The notes under the pieces were generated by a model. That model ran no database searches. It had not been told where the DNA came from and saw only the letters and a list, made by a program, of their open reading frames with translations. Made by a program: the position numbers and the translations under genes. Shown piece by piece: positions 49,109-59,980 of a stretch of DNA of 64,000 nucleotides. Origin of the DNA: Vitreoscilla filiformis (GTDB lineage Bacteria > Pseudomonadota > Gammaproteobacteria > Burkholderiales > Burkholderiaceae_C); NCBI RefSeq assembly GCF_002222655.1, contig NZ_CP022423.1:434001-498000 (forward strand), in the 5' to 3' direction. Numbering within the stretch: position 1 is the first letter of the stretch; each line of letters starts with the position of its first letter.

Positions 49109-50353
49109 ATGACCCGTCGACGTGTCGTCATCACCGGCCTGGGGCTCATCAGCCCGGTCGGTAACACGGTGGCTGAAGGCTGGAGCAACCTGCTTGCGGG
49201 TCGTTCTGGTATTGGCCCGATCACCAAGTTTGATGCCTCGGGCATCACGTGCCGCATTGCGGGTGAAGTCAAGGGCTTCAATGTCGGGGATTACATCCCC
49301 GCCAAAGAAGTCAAGACGATGGACACCTTCATCCATTACGGCATCGCAGCGGCGGTTCAGGCTGTGCAGGACGCCGGTCTGCCCACAGGTGCGGAGCTGT
49401 CCGAAGAAGCCGCCGAACGCATTGGCTGCATGATCGGCTCTGGCATCGGTGGTCTGCCGGAAATCGAATCCACCGCGCGCATGGTCGTTGACCGTGGCCC
49501 GCGACGCATTTCCCCCTTCTTCGTGCCGGCCTCGATCATCAACATGATCTCCGGGCACGTTTCCATCCGCTTCGGTTTCACCGGCCCGAACATGGCCGTG
49601 GTCACGGCTTGCACCACGGGCTTGCACTGCATCGGTGAAGCCGGCCGGTTGATCGAATACGGCGACGCCGATGTCATGGTGGCCGGTGGCGCAGAAGCCA
49701 CGGTGTCCATGCTCGGCGTGGGCGGTTTCGCCTCGGCCCGTGCCCTCTCGACCCGCAACGACGACCCGGCCACCGCCTCGCGTCCGTGGGACAAAGACCG
49801 CGACGGCTTTGTCCTCGGCGAAGGCTCCGGCGTGCTGGTGCTGGAAGAGTACGAACACGCCAAGAAGCGTGGCGCCAAAATCTATGCTGAACTGATCGGT
49901 TTCGGCATGGGCGCCGATGCCTACCACATGACCGCGCCGAACGTGGACGGCCCCAAGCGTTCGATGAAAGCGGCCCTGCGCAATGCTGGCATCAACGCCG
50001 ATCAGGTGCAGTACCTGAACGCGCATGGCACCTCCACCCCGCTGGGGGACGTGAACGAAACCAATGCCATCAAGTTGGCGTTCGGTGATCACGCCCACAA
50101 GCTGGTGGTGAACTCGACCAAGTCCATGACCGGCCACTTGCTGGGCGGTGCAGGCGGTGTCGAATCGCTGTTCACGGTGCTGGCGCTGCACCACCAAGTT
50201 TCGCCGCCGACGATCAACCTCTTCAACCAAGATCCCGCCTGCGATTTGGACTACTGTGCCAACACCGCCCGCGAGATGAAGATCGACATCGCGGTGAAAA
50301 ACAACTTCGGCTTCGGTGGCACCAACGGCACGCTGGTGTTCCGTCGCATCTGA
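49109..50353 (+). CDS. fabF: Beta-ketoacyl-ACP synthase II
   Basis: Elongating condensing enzyme. 414 residues: [20 protein letters not shown], nucleophile Cys in [15 protein letters not shown] (about 163-177), the His of [16 protein letters not shown] and of [16 protein letters not shown], and the end [18 protein letters not shown]. All catalytic residues are present. Confidence 0.96.
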   Translation: MTRRRVVITGLGLISPVGNTVAEGWSNLLAGRSGIGPITKFDASGITCRIAGEVKGFNVGDYIPAKEVKTMDTFIHYGIAAAVQAVQDAGLPTGAELSEEAAERIGCMIGSGIGGLPEIESTARMVVDRGPRRISPFFVPASIINMISGHVSIRFGFTGPNMAVVTACTTGLHCIGEAGRLIEYGDADVMVAGGAEATVSMLGVGGFASARALSTRNDDPATASRPWDKDRDGFVLGEGSGVLVLEEYEHAKKRGAKIYAELIGFGMGADAYHMTAPNVDGPKRSMKAALRNAGINADQVQYLNAHGTSTPLGDVNETNAIKLAFGDHAHKLVVNSTKSMTGHLLGGAGGVESLFTVLALHHQVSPPTINLFNQDPACDLDYCANTAREMKIDIAVKNNFGFGGTNGTLVFRRI

Positions 50354-50371
50354 GCGCACGGGCCCCCGGGT

Positions 50372-51016
50372 TTGACCGACTCCGCGCCGCCATCGCCGCC
50401 GCCGCTCTCGCCGGACGCGCAGGCCGACGCCCTGCTGGTCGAGCGCGTCAAGCAGGGAGACCAGCGGGCGTTTGAGCTGTTGGTCGTGAAGTACCAGCGG
50501 CGCATCGAACGCCTGATTGGCCGCATCGTGCGGGACACCGATCTGGTGTTCGACTTGGCCCAGGAAACCTTCATCCGGGCCTACCGCGCCTTGCCTCAGT
50601 TCCGAGGCGAGAGCGCTTTCTACACCTGGCTGTACCGCATTGCTGTCAACACAGCCAAGAAGGCGGCGGTTGAGCTGGGGCGCGATCCGGTGTTAACCGA
50701 ATCGGCTTTGAACACCGAAGACGAGGATGAGGAAACTTCCCGCCGCCGTCCGGAACCAACCGACACCGCCACGCCAGATGCCGTGCTGGCCAGCAAGCAG
50801 ATCGCAGCCACCGTGAACGCAGCCATTGATGCGTTGTCGGAGGATTTGCGACAAGCCCTCACCTTGCGAGAGATTGAGGGCTTGAGCTACGAGGAGATCG
50901 CTGAGGTGATGAACTGCCCCATTGGGACGGTGCGTTCGCGCATTTTCCGTGCCCGTGAGGCGGTCGCTCAGCGGCTGCGTCCGTTGCTGAACACACGTGA
51001 GGGTGAGCGGTGGTGA
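50372..51016 (+). CDS. rpoE: RNA polymerase sigma factor RpoE (ECF)
   Basis: Extracytoplasmic-stress sigma factor. 214 residues; I place the start at a TTG (50372), reading MTDSAPPSP, because it is the only start that keeps the family-like N-terminus, and no ATG lies near. Region 2 has LVFDLAQETFIRAYRALPQF and FYTWLYRIAVNTAKKA; region 4 has DALSEDLRQALTLREIEGLS and EIAEVMNCPIGTVRSRIFRA. Followed by rseA, rseB and degP, the usual sigmaE unit. Confidence 0.93.
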   Translation: MTDSAPPSPPPLSPDAQADALLVERVKQGDQRAFELLVVKYQRRIERLIGRIVRDTDLVFDLAQETFIRAYRALPQFRGESAFYTWLYRIAVNTAKKAAVELGRDPVLTESALNTEDEDEETSRRRPEPTDTATPDAVLASKQIAATVNAAIDALSEDLRQALTLREIEGLSYEEIAEVMNCPIGTVRSRIFRAREAVAQRLRPLLNTREGERW

Positions 51017-51094
51017 GCGCCAGGGGGGGTCGTGGACTCTCGATCCCAGACCAGCGCCGCAATGTCAGATCTCTGGGAATGGTGGGGTGATGGG

Positions 51095-51667
51095 ATGAAT
51101 GCTCAGTCTTCTGCAAGTGATCCGGTGCCATCCAGGCAGCAGTTGTCGGCCTTGATCGATGGCGAGCTGGCACGCGAGGACGTGGCCCGGCTGTGTCAGG
51201 ACTGGCGCGACGATGCCGAGCTGCAAGAGGCGTGGCACGCTTGGTCGGTGGTGAGCGATGTGATGCGCTCTCAGGAGCTGGCCGCCGCTGTGCCGCGTGA
51301 TCGCCCCCTGCTGGCGGCCATCCAAGCCCGTTTGGCGCAAGAACCCGTGGTGCTGGCCCCCCAGGCAGCACCTGGGCTCTCGCACCGGTTGGGCTGGCGC
51401 ATGCCAGCCGCCATGGCTGCGGGATGTGCCATGGTGGTGGGCGCTTTGTGGGTGTCCTCTCAACCGGCTGATTTGCCCGAGGTTTGGCAGGCCCTGCGCG
51501 GCCCGTCGGCACAGGACGTCGTCCGCGCAGCGGCCTCCGCCTCGTCAGCCGACGGTTGGAAAACCGCAGACTACGTCCAGGCACACCGCCAATACGCCCA
51601 TGTTCCTGGGCTGGCCACGCCAGATGGTTTTCAGCCCGTGGTGGCGACCACCGGCACCAGCCGCTGA
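51095..51667 (+). CDS. rseA: Sigma-E anti-sigma factor RseA
   Basis: Inner-membrane protein that holds RpoE inactive until cleaved under envelope stress. 190 residues if it starts at the ATG at 51095 (in-frame GTG 51032 and ATG 51062 are alternatives). The N-terminal anti-sigma domain shows RQQLSALIDGELAREDVARL and AWHAWSVVSDVMRS; a single membrane helix follows at about 97-115 (MPAAMAAGCAMVVGALWVS). The periplasmic tail is short and Ala/Ser-rich. Confidence 0.85.
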   Translation: MNAQSSASDPVPSRQQLSALIDGELAREDVARLCQDWRDDAELQEAWHAWSVVSDVMRSQELAAAVPRDRPLLAAIQARLAQEPVVLAPQAAPGLSHRLGWRMPAAMAAGCAMVVGALWVSSQPADLPEVWQALRGPSAQDVVRAAASASSADGWKTADYVQAHRQYAHVPGLATPDGFQPVVATTGTSR

Positions 51668-51681
51668 CTCCCTCCCCCACA

Positions 51682-52752
51682 ATGGCACCGCACCGTGAAC
51701 CGACCCTGAGGCCCCTGTGGTCAAGCGTTTCCCTCGGGGGCTTGCTGGTCACCAGCTTGGTGTGTGGCTCGCCCGCTTGGGCTGAACCCTCCGCTGCCAG
51801 CACGGCCCGATCACCCAGCAGCGCCAGCGCTGAACGTGTCCCCGAAGCCTCTGAGTGGCTGCACCGCATTCGCCAAGCTGCGATCCAACGCAGCTACCAA
51901 GGCACGCTGGTGGTCACGGGCAGTGGGGGCGTGTCCAGCAGTCGCGTCGCCCACGTCGTGCAGGGCTCGCGCCGCACCGAACGCATCGATGCCCTGGCCG
52001 GCGAAGCCCACAGCTTGGTGCGCCAAGATGGCATCACACGCAGCGTCTGGCCCCACAAACAGATGGTGATCGAGGAAGCCCACGACCGCCAAGTGCTGTT
52101 CCCCGGCCTGCCCGACGAAGCCGATGAGCGTGTGCTGACTTGGTATGAACTGCGGCCCGTTGGCACCGACCGGGTGGCGGGTCACGATGCCATCGTGCTG
52201 TCGCTGCAAGCACGCGACCCGCTGCGTTTCAGCTTTCGGCTTTGGGTCGAGCGCCACAGCCACCTGCTGCTGCGCCTCGACACCTTGGACGCCAACAGCC
52301 AAACCCTCGAAAGCACCGCTTTCAGCGATTTGACCCTGGATGTGCGCCCCACCCCTTCCTCTCGCCCCGGTGACTGGCCTGCCGCTTGGCGGCACTACCG
52401 CGTGGTGCGCTCTGTCCACCAAGACACCCAATTGGCCCAAGAAGGCTGGGCCTTGAAAGCCCTTCCCCCGGGGTTTCGCCAAGTCAGTTGCAGCCGGCGC
52501 ACCTTGACACCTGGCGGCAGCGCCCATCCTCATCCTGTGTTACAGGCGATGTTTTCGGATGGTCTGGCGCATGTTTCACTGTTTGTTGAATCCGGTGCCC
52601 CTCCCGGGCCTGCGCAAGAATCCCGGCACGTCCTCGGAGCCACCCACATGCTGCGCACGCACGTCGAAGGGCACTGGCTCACCGTGGTGGGGGATGTTCC
52701 GCCCGAGACTTTGCGGCGTTTTGTCACAGCGCTAGAGCGCAAACCGCGATGA
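51682..52752 (+). CDS. rseB: Sigma-E regulator RseB (MucB)
   Basis: Periplasmic lipid/LPS-sensing protein that shields RseA. 356 residues from the ATG at 51682, with a signal peptide (about 1-34, SLGGLLVTSLVCGSPAWA). The MucB/RseB N-terminal fold includes WLHRIRQAAIQRSYQGTLVV, TERIDALAGEAHSLVRQDG, and VAGHDAIVLSLQARDPLRFS; the C-terminal domain ends ETLRRFVTALERK. Ends in an ATGA overlap with degP. Confidence 0.9.
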   Translation: MAPHREPTLRPLWSSVSLGGLLVTSLVCGSPAWAEPSAASTARSPSSASAERVPEASEWLHRIRQAAIQRSYQGTLVVTGSGGVSSSRVAHVVQGSRRTERIDALAGEAHSLVRQDGITRSVWPHKQMVIEEAHDRQVLFPGLPDEADERVLTWYELRPVGTDRVAGHDAIVLSLQARDPLRFSFRLWVERHSHLLLRLDTLDANSQTLESTAFSDLTLDVRPTPSSRPGDWPAAWRHYRVVRSVHQDTQLAQEGWALKALPPGFRQVSCSRRTLTPGGSAHPHPVLQAMFSDGLAHVSLFVESGAPPGPAQESRHVLGATHMLRTHVEGHWLTVVGDVPPETLRRFVTALERKPR

Positions 52753-54185
52753 CCTCTGTTTTCGACGCTCTCAGGAGACCGGCTCATATGTTGAAGTGGG
52801 TTTCGTCGGTGGCACTGGCCGCCACCCTGGCCACCGCAGGTGGTTGGACATCGGCACACGCACAAGCCGTGCGGGGTTTGCCAGATTTCACGGAACTGGT
52901 CGAACAAACCGGCCCCTCCGTGGTGAACATCCGCACTTTGGAAAAAACCCGCGATGCGCGTGGCAACGTGCCGAATCTGGAGGAGTTCTTCCGCCGTTTT
53001 GGCATCCCGCTGCCCAACAACCGCTCGCCGTCGGACAACGACGATGACGCGGCACAACGCCGGGGCATCGGGTCGGGTTTCATCCTCAGCGCCGACGGTT
53101 TCATCATGACCAACGCCCACGTCGTGGACGGAGCCGATGAATTGATCGTGACGCTGGCCGACAAGCGCGAGTTCAAAGCCCGCGTCATCGGCGCTGACAA
53201 ACGCAGCGATGTGGCCGTGGTCAAAATCGACGCCCAAAGCCTGCCCGCCGTCAAAATCGGCGATGTGAACCGGCTCAAGGTCGGGGAATGGGTGATGGCC
53301 ATCGGCTCGCCCTTCGGTTTGGACAACACCGTCACCGCCGGCATCGTCAGCGCCAAGCAGCGCGACACGGGCGAACTGCTGCCCCTGATCCAAACCGACG
53401 TGGCCATCAACCCTGGCAACTCCGGCGGGCCACTGATCAACCTGCGCGGTGAGGTGGTCGGCATCAACTCGCAGATTTACAGCACGTCGGGGGGCTACGC
53501 GGGCATCTCGTTTGCCATCCCGATCGACGAGGCGATGCGCGTGTCGGATCAACTGCGCCAGCACGGGCGCGTCATCCGGGGGCGCATCGGCGTCAGCATC
53601 GCCCCTGTCACCAAAGAGGTGGCCGAGTCGCTCGGGTTGGGCCAAGCCGTGGGTGCCCTGGTGCGTGGCACCGAACCCGGCACCCCTGCCGACAAAGCCG
53701 GGTTGCAAGCGGGTGACATCATCGTCAAAGTCAACGGCAAAACCGTGGAGAAGTTCGGCGACTTGCCCCGCATCATCGCAGCCGTGCCGCCCGGCACCCG
53801 CATCACGCTGAACGTGTTCCGCAAGGGCGCTTACCGCGACGTAGCGCTCACCGTGGCCGAATCCGAAAGCGAAGCCAGCCCCGCCGCCAGCACCCCCGAC
53901 GCCGCGCAAAAGACCCCGCTGGGATTGAGCGTCTCCACCTTGCCCGAAGCCACGCGGCGTGAGCTGCGCGTGCCAGGTGGCGTGAAGGTTGAAGCCGTTG
54001 AAGGTGCGGCGGCCCGGGCGGGCTTGCGCGAAGGAGACATCGTGCTATCGGTGAACAACACCGACGTCACCGATGCGCGACAGTTCGCCGCCTTGGTGAG
54101 CAGGCTGGATCGCAACAAGCGGGTCACCCTGCTGGTGCGCCGGGGCGAATGGGCCAATTACGTGGTGATCACGCCCGAGCGCTGA
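52749..54185 (+). CDS. degP: Do/DegP-type periplasmic serine protease (MucD)
   Basis: 478-residue periplasmic protease and chaperone with signal peptide (about 16-39, [14 protein letters not shown] and HAQA). The trypsin-like triad is complete: His124 in MTNAHVVDG, Asp154 in [10 protein letters not shown], Ser225 in NPGNSGGPL. Two PDZ domains follow (about 280-370 and 395-470). The ATG is inside the rseB stop. Terminated by a strong hairpin at 54245-54274. Confidence 0.93.
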   Translation: MTSVFDALRRPAHMLKWVSSVALAATLATAGGWTSAHAQAVRGLPDFTELVEQTGPSVVNIRTLEKTRDARGNVPNLEEFFRRFGIPLPNNRSPSDNDDDAAQRRGIGSGFILSADGFIMTNAHVVDGADELIVTLADKREFKARVIGADKRSDVAVVKIDAQSLPAVKIGDVNRLKVGEWVMAIGSPFGLDNTVTAGIVSAKQRDTGELLPLIQTDVAINPGNSGGPLINLRGEVVGINSQIYSTSGGYAGISFAIPIDEAMRVSDQLRQHGRVIRGRIGVSIAPVTKEVAESLGLGQAVGALVRGTEPGTPADKAGLQAGDIIVKVNGKTVEKFGDLPRIIAAVPPGTRITLNVFRKGAYRDVALTVAESESEASPAASTPDAAQKTPLGLSVSTLPEATRRELRVPGGVKVEAVEGAAARAGLREGDIVLSVNNTDVTDARQFAALVSRLDRNKRVTLLVRRGEWANYVVITPER

Positions 54186-54244
54186 CCCGGGCCTGAGCGC
54201 CCGAACTACAATGGGTGGCCCAACGCAAGTTGTTGCCACGTTGG

Positions 54245-54274
54245 AAGGCGCGTCCCGAGACGTGCCTTTTTTTT
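54245..54274 (+). terminator. Rho-independent terminator after degP
   Basis: AAGGCGCGTC (54245-54254) pairs with GACGTGCCTT (54259-54268) around a CCGA loop (one G-T pair), followed by eight T (54267-54274). It separates the sigmaE operon from lepA, which starts 20 bp later, so lepA must use its own promoter or read-through. Confidence 0.88.
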
Positions 54275-54294
54275 GCAGCTGCGCCGCATTGTTC

Positions 54295-56103
54295 ATGGAT
54301 CACATCAGAAATTTTTCCATCATCGCCCACATCGACCACGGCAAAAGCACCCTGGCGGATCGCTTGATCCAGCGGTGCGGTGGCCTCTCCGACCGCGAAA
54401 TGGAAGCGCAGGTGCTCGACTCGATGGACATCGAACGCGAGCGCGGCATCACGATCAAGGCCCAAACCGCCGCGCTGCAATACAAAGCGCGAAACGGCCA
54501 GGTCTACAACCTCAACCTCATCGACACCCCCGGGCACGTGGACTTCTCTTATGAAGTCAGCCGCTCGCTCTCGGCCTGCGAAGGCGCGTTGTTGGTGGTG
54601 GACGCCAGCCAAGGCGTGGAAGCACAAACCGTCGCCAACTGCTACACCGCCCTCGAACTGGGCGTGGAAGTGGTGCCGGTGCTGAACAAAATGGATCTGC
54701 CGCAGGCCGATCCGGACAACGCCAAGGCCGAAATCGAGGACGTGATCGGCATTGACGCCTCCGAAGGCATCCCTTGCTCGGCCAAGACGGGCATGGGCAT
54801 TGACGAGATTTTGGAAGCCGTCATCACCAAAATGCCCCCGCCCAAGGGCAACCCGGACGGCCCTCCCCGCGCCATGATCATCGACGCCTGGTTCGACAAC
54901 TACGTCGGCGTGGTGATGCTGGTGCGCGTGGTGGATGGCCGGATTGGCAAGGGCGAACGCATCCGCCTGATGGCCACCAACTCGGTGTACGGCATCGAGC
55001 ACCTGGGCGTGTTCACCCCCAAGAGCGAAAACCGCGATGTGCTGCGTGCCGGCGAAGTGGGTTTCGTCATTTGCGGCATCAAGGAGCTGGCGGCGGCCAA
55101 GGTGGGCGATACCGTCACCCTGGAAAAGAAGCTGCCCAACAACGCCGGCCCCGCCACCGAAGCCCTGCCGGGTTTCAAGGAAATCCAGCCGCAGGTGTTC
55201 GCCGGCCTGTACCCAAGCGAAGCCAGCGAGTACGACCAACTGCGCGACGCCCTGGAAAAACTCAAACTCAACGACAGCTCGTTGCGCTACGAACCCGAAG
55301 TCAGCCAGGCGCTGGGCTTCGGCTTCCGCTGCGGCTTCTTGGGCTTGCTGCACATGGAAATCGTGCAGGAACGCCTGGAGCGTGAGTTCGACCAAGACTT
55401 GGTGACCACCGCACCCAGCGTAGTCTACGAAGTCGAGATGAACGACGGCGAAGTGCTGGAGGTCGAAAACCCCAGCAAGATGCCGGAGCAAGGGCGCATC
55501 AAGGAAATCCGCGAGCCCATCGTCACCGTGCATCTGTACATGCCGCAGGACTATGTCGGCGCGGTGATGACGCTGGCCAACCAAAAGCGCGGCGTGCAGC
55601 TCAACATGGCGTTCCACGGCAAGCAGGTGATGCTCACCTATGAACTGCCGCTGGCCGAAATCGTGCTCGACTTCTTTGACAAGCTCAAATCCGTGTCACG
55701 CGGGTATGCCAGCATGGACTACGAGTTCAAGGAGTACCGCGCCGCCGACGTCGTGAAGGTGGACATTCTCATCAACGGCGACAAGGTCGATCCGCTGGCC
55801 ATGATCGTGCATCGCAGCCAAAGCCAGTACCGAGGCCGTGCGGTGGCAGCAAAAATGCGTGAGCAGATCCCGCGCCAGATGTATGACGTGGCAATTCAGG
55901 CAGCCATCGGCGCCAATATCATCGCACGTGAGAACATCAAAGCGTTGCGTAAAAACGTGCTGGCCAAGTGCTACGGCGGGGACATCACCCGCAAGCGCAA
56001 GCTGCTCGAAAAGCAGAAGGCAGGCAAGAAACGCATGAAGCAAATCGGTACGGTGGAAGTACCCCAAGAAGCATTCCTGGCCATCCTGCAAGTCGATGAA
56101 TGA
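54295..56103 (+). CDS. lepA: Elongation factor 4 (LepA)
   Basis: Ribosome-associated GTPase that helps translation under stress. 602 residues from the ATG at 54295. G1 [15 protein letters not shown]3 [13 protein letters not shown] and G4 [11 protein letters not shown] are present, plus the LepA-specific C-terminal domain ([20 protein letters not shown]). The frame upstream of 54295 lies in the terminator and is not coding. Overlaps lepB by 8 bp. Confidence 0.96.
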   Translation: MDHIRNFSIIAHIDHGKSTLADRLIQRCGGLSDREMEAQVLDSMDIERERGITIKAQTAALQYKARNGQVYNLNLIDTPGHVDFSYEVSRSLSACEGALLVVDASQGVEAQTVANCYTALELGVEVVPVLNKMDLPQADPDNAKAEIEDVIGIDASEGIPCSAKTGMGIDEILEAVITKMPPPKGNPDGPPRAMIIDAWFDNYVGVVMLVRVVDGRIGKGERIRLMATNSVYGIEHLGVFTPKSENRDVLRAGEVGFVICGIKELAAAKVGDTVTLEKKLPNNAGPATEALPGFKEIQPQVFAGLYPSEASEYDQLRDALEKLKLNDSSLRYEPEVSQALGFGFRCGFLGLLHMEIVQERLEREFDQDLVTTAPSVVYEVEMNDGEVLEVENPSKMPEQGRIKEIREPIVTVHLYMPQDYVGAVMTLANQKRGVQLNMAFHGKQVMLTYELPLAEIVLDFFDKLKSVSRGYASMDYEFKEYRAADVVKVDILINGDKVDPLAMIVHRSQSQYRGRAVAAKMREQIPRQMYDVAIQAAIGANIIARENIKALRKNVLAKCYGGDITRKRKLLEKQKAGKKRMKQIGTVEVPQEAFLAILQVDE

Positions 56104-57088
56104 TTTTCGTCTCATGAGCCTGGTGACCGCGCTGCTGTACGGCGCGCTGTGTGTCTACATGGGCGGCTGGTACATCGGTCGATGGACTGGCAACTTTTCG
56201 CTGCTGCTGTTTCTGCTGTCGGTGGTCACGGGGCTGTACTGGCTGGCGGAGCGGTTCAAGTTCCGCCCTGAGCGGTTGGCCGCCGCGCAAAACTTCGACG
56301 CCCAAGATGCCGAGCGCCGCGCCGAGCTGGCCCGCCAAGGCGTTGACTTCGTGGATGGCACCGCCACGCACGAAGCCCGCGACGCCTTGCTGCGCCAACC
56401 CTGGTGGCTGGACTGGACGGCTGGCCTGTTCCCGGTGATCGTGGTGGTGTTCATGGTGCGATCCTTTGTGGTCGAGCCGTTCAAGATCCCCTCGGGCTCG
56501 ATGATTCCGACGCTCGAAGTCGGCGATCTGATCTTGGTGAACAAATTCCGGTACGGCGTGCGATTGCCGGTGATCAACCGCAAGATCGTGTCCAACCACG
56601 ACCCCGTGCGGGGTGATGTGGTGGTGTTCCGCTACCCGGTCAACCCCGCGCTGGACTACATCAAGCGGGTGGTCGGCCTGCCGGGAGACGTGGTGTCTTA
56701 CCGGGATGCGGTGCTGACGGTCAATGGCACACCCGTGCCCACCACCGCCCTGGGCGAAACCTTCGACGATGAAAGCCAGCGTTACATGGCGCGCTTCACC
56801 GAAGACTTTGGCACCAACGTACACCGCATCCAGCGCTACCCTCAAGTGCTGCCCTTCAACCCGGATGCCACACAAAACTTCCAGCGCTTTCGCGACCGCT
56901 GCACGTTTGATTTGAAGGGTTTTGTCTGCACCGTACCGGCTGGACACTACTTCGTTATGGGGGATAACCGCGATAACTCGGAAGATTCACGTTACTGGGG
57001 CTTTGTACCCGACGAAAATTTGGTCGGTAAAGCGTTCTTCGTGTGGATGAATTTCCGCGATCCCGGTCGCATCGGCGGCTTTCAATGA
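56096..57088 (+). CDS. lepB: Signal peptidase I
   Basis: Membrane enzyme cleaving signal peptides. 330 residues with two N-terminal helices (about 5-20 and 32-50) and a third at about 112-128. The catalytic Ser is residue 135 in [13 protein letters not shown]; the general-base Lys is residue 190 in [28 protein letters not shown] is the last signature. The ATG is within the end of lepA. Confidence 0.95.
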   Translation: MNDFRLMSLVTALLYGALCVYMGGWYIGRWTGNFSLLLFLLSVVTGLYWLAERFKFRPERLAAAQNFDAQDAERRAELARQGVDFVDGTATHEARDALLRQPWWLDWTAGLFPVIVVVFMVRSFVVEPFKIPSGSMIPTLEVGDLILVNKFRYGVRLPVINRKIVSNHDPVRGDVVVFRYPVNPALDYIKRVVGLPGDVVSYRDAVLTVNGTPVPTTALGETFDDESQRYMARFTEDFGTNVHRIQRYPQVLPFNPDATQNFQRFRDRCTFDLKGFVCTVPAGHYFVMGDNRDNSEDSRYWGFVPDENLVGKAFFVWMNFRDPGRIGGFQ

Positions 57089-57105
57089 GCTGAAGGAGTG
57101 TGAAG

Positions 57106-57483
57106 ATGGAAAGTTCCAAGTTTGTGCATGGTGTGCGTCGGCGGCAGTCAGGTCTGTCGGCCATCAGCATGGCGTTTCTGGGCATCTTTCTGGCCATGGT
57201 GTTCATGCTGGGCCTGAAGGTATTCACCCCCGTCACCGAGTACTTGACGCTGCGTAACACCATCCAGTCGATCAAGAACGAAGGCCCTGTCAACGCGCTG
57301 GAAGTGCGCCAAGCCTTCGAAAACCGGCAAAAAATCGAGTACTCGATTCAATCGATCGCAGCCAAAGATTTGCAGGTCGAAGTCAACGGCACAGTGACGG
57401 CCATCAGCTTTGCCTACGACAAAGAAATCCCGCTGTTCGGAGCCGTCTACCTGCTGATCAAGTTCCAGGCCAAAACGCGTTGA
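57106..57483 (+). CDS. DUF4845 domain protein
   Basis: 125 residues from the ATG at 57106 (AAGGAG 9 bases upstream; an in-frame GTG lies at 57100). One membrane helix at about 18-40 (LSAISMAFLGIFLAMVFMLG), then a periplasmic part VEVNGTVTAISFAYDKEIPL, FGAVYLLIKFQAKT. Unknown function; the family typically sits between lepB and rnc in Betaproteobacteria, as here. Confidence 0.88.
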   Translation: MESSKFVHGVRRRQSGLSAISMAFLGIFLAMVFMLGLKVFTPVTEYLTLRNTIQSIKNEGPVNALEVRQAFENRQKIEYSIQSIAAKDLQVEVNGTVTAISFAYDKEIPLFGAVYLLIKFQAKTR

Positions 57484-57484
57484 T

Positions 57485-58195
57485 ATGACCCTGCGAGATC
57501 CTCGCTTCCAGTCGCTGCAACAGCGACTGGGTTACACCTTTGAACAACCCGAGCTGCTGGCCCGTGCCCTGACGCACCGCAGCTTCGGCTATGCCCACAA
57601 CGAACGGCTGGAGTTTCTCGGCGATGCCGTACTCGGCCTGGCCGTCTCCAGCTTGCTGTACGACCGCTTTGCAGGCTCCGACGAGGGGGACCTCACCCGC
57701 GTGCGCGCCAGCTTGGTGCGCGAAGAAAGCCTGCATCGCGCCGCGCTGATGCTGAACCTGCCCGACGTGCTGCGGCTCTCGGAAGGCGAAGCCAAAGGCG
57801 GCGGCGCACGGCGCCCCTCCATCTTGGCGGATGCGCTGGAAGCCATCCTCGGCGCCATCTATCTGGATGGTGGACTGGCGCCAGCCATGACTTTGGTGCG
57901 TCAACTCTTCGGCGAGCTGATCGACAGCACCAGCGCCGACGCCTGGCGCAAAGACGCCAAAACCGAACTCCAAGAATGGCTGCAAGCCCGGCGCATCCCC
58001 GTGCCCACTTACAGCATTGCGGCCACACGCGGCCAAGCCCATGCCCAGACGTTTGAGGTGCTGTGCGCCGTGCCTCAGTTGTCCGTGCAGGCCAGCGGTG
58101 AGGGCCGTTCGCGCCGCACTGCCGAGCAGGAAGCCGCCCGCCAGGTGCTCGCCCTGCTGCAAACCGACCACGGCGCCGACACGCTTCGCTCCTGA
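57485..58195 (+). CDS. rnc: Ribonuclease III
   Basis: Double-stranded RNA endonuclease, 236 residues. NERLEFLGDAVLGLAVSSLL (about 39-58) is the RNase III signature with catalytic acidic residues, and the second site ILADALEAILGAIYLDGG (about 113-130) is present. A double-stranded RNA binding domain begins at about 157 (KTELQEWLQARRIPVPTYSI). One base separates it from the DUF4845 stop. Confidence 0.95.
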   Translation: MTLRDPRFQSLQQRLGYTFEQPELLARALTHRSFGYAHNERLEFLGDAVLGLAVSSLLYDRFAGSDEGDLTRVRASLVREESLHRAALMLNLPDVLRLSEGEAKGGGARRPSILADALEAILGAIYLDGGLAPAMTLVRQLFGELIDSTSADAWRKDAKTELQEWLQARRIPVPTYSIAATRGQAHAQTFEVLCAVPQLSVQASGEGRSRRTAEQEAARQVLALLQTDHGADTLRS

Positions 58196-58231
58196 ACGTG
58201 TGCGCCGCCTCCTCTCTTGCCCCCCACCACC

Positions 58232-59182
58232 GTGAACCCTGACGATCTTCTGCCCGCTCCCGCCCCCACGCCCGATACCCCCGAGGCGCCCGCCGTGCCC
58301 CAACGCTGCGGCCTGATCGCCATCGTCGGGCAGCCCAACGTCGGCAAATCGACCCTCATGAATGCGCTGGTGGGGCAGAAGATCAGCATCACCTCGAAAA
58401 AAGCCCAAACCACGCGCCACCGCATCACCGGCGTGCGCACGGTGGACGAAGCGCAGTTCGTGTTCGTGGACACGCCGGGCTTCCAGATGAAACACGCCAC
58501 GGCGCTGAACCGCACCCTGAACCGCACGGTGCAATCGACGCTGGGGGACGTGGACATCGTGCTGTTCCTCGTCGAGGCCGGGCGTTTCAGCCCCGCAGAT
58601 GCCAAGGTGCTGGCCCTCATGCCAGCCCACAAACCGGTGGTGCTGATCGCCAACAAGCTGGACAACATCCACCGCCGCGCCGACTTGCTGCCCTGGCTGC
58701 AACAAATGCAGCAGCGCCACGCCTTCGCCGAGTTCGTGCCCATGTCGGCCACCAAGCGGGCGGACGTGGATCGGCTGTTCGGCATCCTCAAACCCTACCT
58801 GCCCGAGCAAGAATGGTTTTACGAGGAAGACGCGCTCACGGATCGCAGCGAAAAATTCCTCACCAGCGAAATCATCCGCGAAAAGCTGTTCCGCCTCACC
58901 GGCGATGAGCTGCCTTACACCTCCACCGTCGTCATCGACAAGTGGGAGGAGGAAGAAGGTGGGCTGCGCCGGCGCATCAGCGCGTCCATCGTGGTGGAGC
59001 GCGACGCCCACAAGGGCATGATCATCGGCGCGGGCGGCGAACGCCTGAAGCGCATCGGCAGCGACGCCCGCGTCGAGCTGGAGCGCCTCATGGAGTGCCG
59101 CGTGTTTTTGGAGCTGTGGGTCAAGGTGCGCTCAGGCTGGGCGGCCACCGAAGAGCACCTGCGCTCCTACGGCTACGAATAA
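58232..59182 (+). CDS. era: GTPase Era
   Basis: Ribosome-assembly GTPase, 316 residues. I use the GTG at 58232 (MNPDDLL); a TTG at 58217 is an alternative. G1 [16 protein letters not shown]3 DTPGF, G4 NKLDN, and the C-terminal KH domain [20 protein letters not shown] are all present. Precedes recO by 15 bp. Confidence 0.94.
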   Translation: MNPDDLLPAPAPTPDTPEAPAVPQRCGLIAIVGQPNVGKSTLMNALVGQKISITSKKAQTTRHRITGVRTVDEAQFVFVDTPGFQMKHATALNRTLNRTVQSTLGDVDIVLFLVEAGRFSPADAKVLALMPAHKPVVLIANKLDNIHRRADLLPWLQQMQQRHAFAEFVPMSATKRADVDRLFGILKPYLPEQEWFYEEDALTDRSEKFLTSEIIREKLFRLTGDELPYTSTVVIDKWEEEEGGLRRRISASIVVERDAHKGMIIGAGGERLKRIGSDARVELERLMECRVFLELWVKVRSGWAATEEHLRSYGYE

Positions 59183-59197
59183 GCCCCGGGCCGCACC

Positions 59198-59980
59198 ATG
59201 GCGCGACGCGGGCCGGCCCTGCCTTCGGCGGCCTTCTTGCTGCACCGCTACGACTGGAGCGAAACCAGCCTGATCCTCGATCTGTTCACCCGCGATCAAG
59301 GGCGCGTGGTGGTGGCCGCTAAAGGCGCCAAGCGACCTTATTCGCAGTTGCGGCCCGTGTTGCTGCCGTTTCAAAAGCTGCACACCGCGTTCAGCCGCCC
59401 CAAGGCCGACCCACACGCCGAAGTGCTCACCCTGCGCAGTGCCGAATGGGCCGGCGGCACGGCCTTGTTGCCGGCGCGGGCGCTGTTTGCCGGTTTTTAT
59501 CTGAACGAATTGTTGATGCGCCTGCTGGCGCGCAACGACCCGCACGCCGCGCTGTTCGACACCTACGCCGCCACCCTACCCGCCCTCGCCCAAGGCGACG
59601 ACACCCTGACGCAAGCCGCGCTGCGGGCGTTCGAACTGGTGCTGCTGCGCGAAATGGGCCTGCTGCCTCGGTTGGACATGGAAACCACCACCGCCAGCCC
59701 CGTCCAGCCCGACGCCCCCTACACCCTGCGCCCCGCCGTCGGCCTGGTGGCCCCGCCTGGTCTGGCCGAGGTGCCGGTAATGGCTGGGCAACGCTGGCAG
59801 CGGGTGCAAACCGCCCTCGACGACGGCCACTTGGCCGATGTGCAACGCGCCTGCGCCGACGATTTGCCGGTGCTCAAAGCCGTGTTGCGCACCCTGTTGC
59901 ATGACCACCTGGGCCACGCCCGCCTGCGCACCCGCGAGGTTATGCTCGACGCCCAGCAATGGATGGAACAACGCCCATGA
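59198..59980 (+). CDS. recO: DNA repair protein RecO
   Basis: RecF-pathway mediator, 260 residues. N-terminal OB fold with AAFLLHRYDWSETSLILDLF, TRDQGRVVVAAKGAKRPYSQ and a helical C-terminus. No zinc cysteines are seen, as in E. coli-type RecO. Its stop overlaps the pdxJ start (ATGA). Confidence 0.93.
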   Translation: MARRGPALPSAAFLLHRYDWSETSLILDLFTRDQGRVVVAAKGAKRPYSQLRPVLLPFQKLHTAFSRPKADPHAEVLTLRSAEWAGGTALLPARALFAGFYLNELLMRLLARNDPHAALFDTYAATLPALAQGDDTLTQAALRAFELVLLREMGLLPRLDMETTTASPVQPDAPYTLRPAVGLVAPPGLAEVPVMAGQRWQRVQTALDDGHLADVQRACADDLPVLKAVLRTLLHDHLGHARLRTREVMLDAQQWMEQRP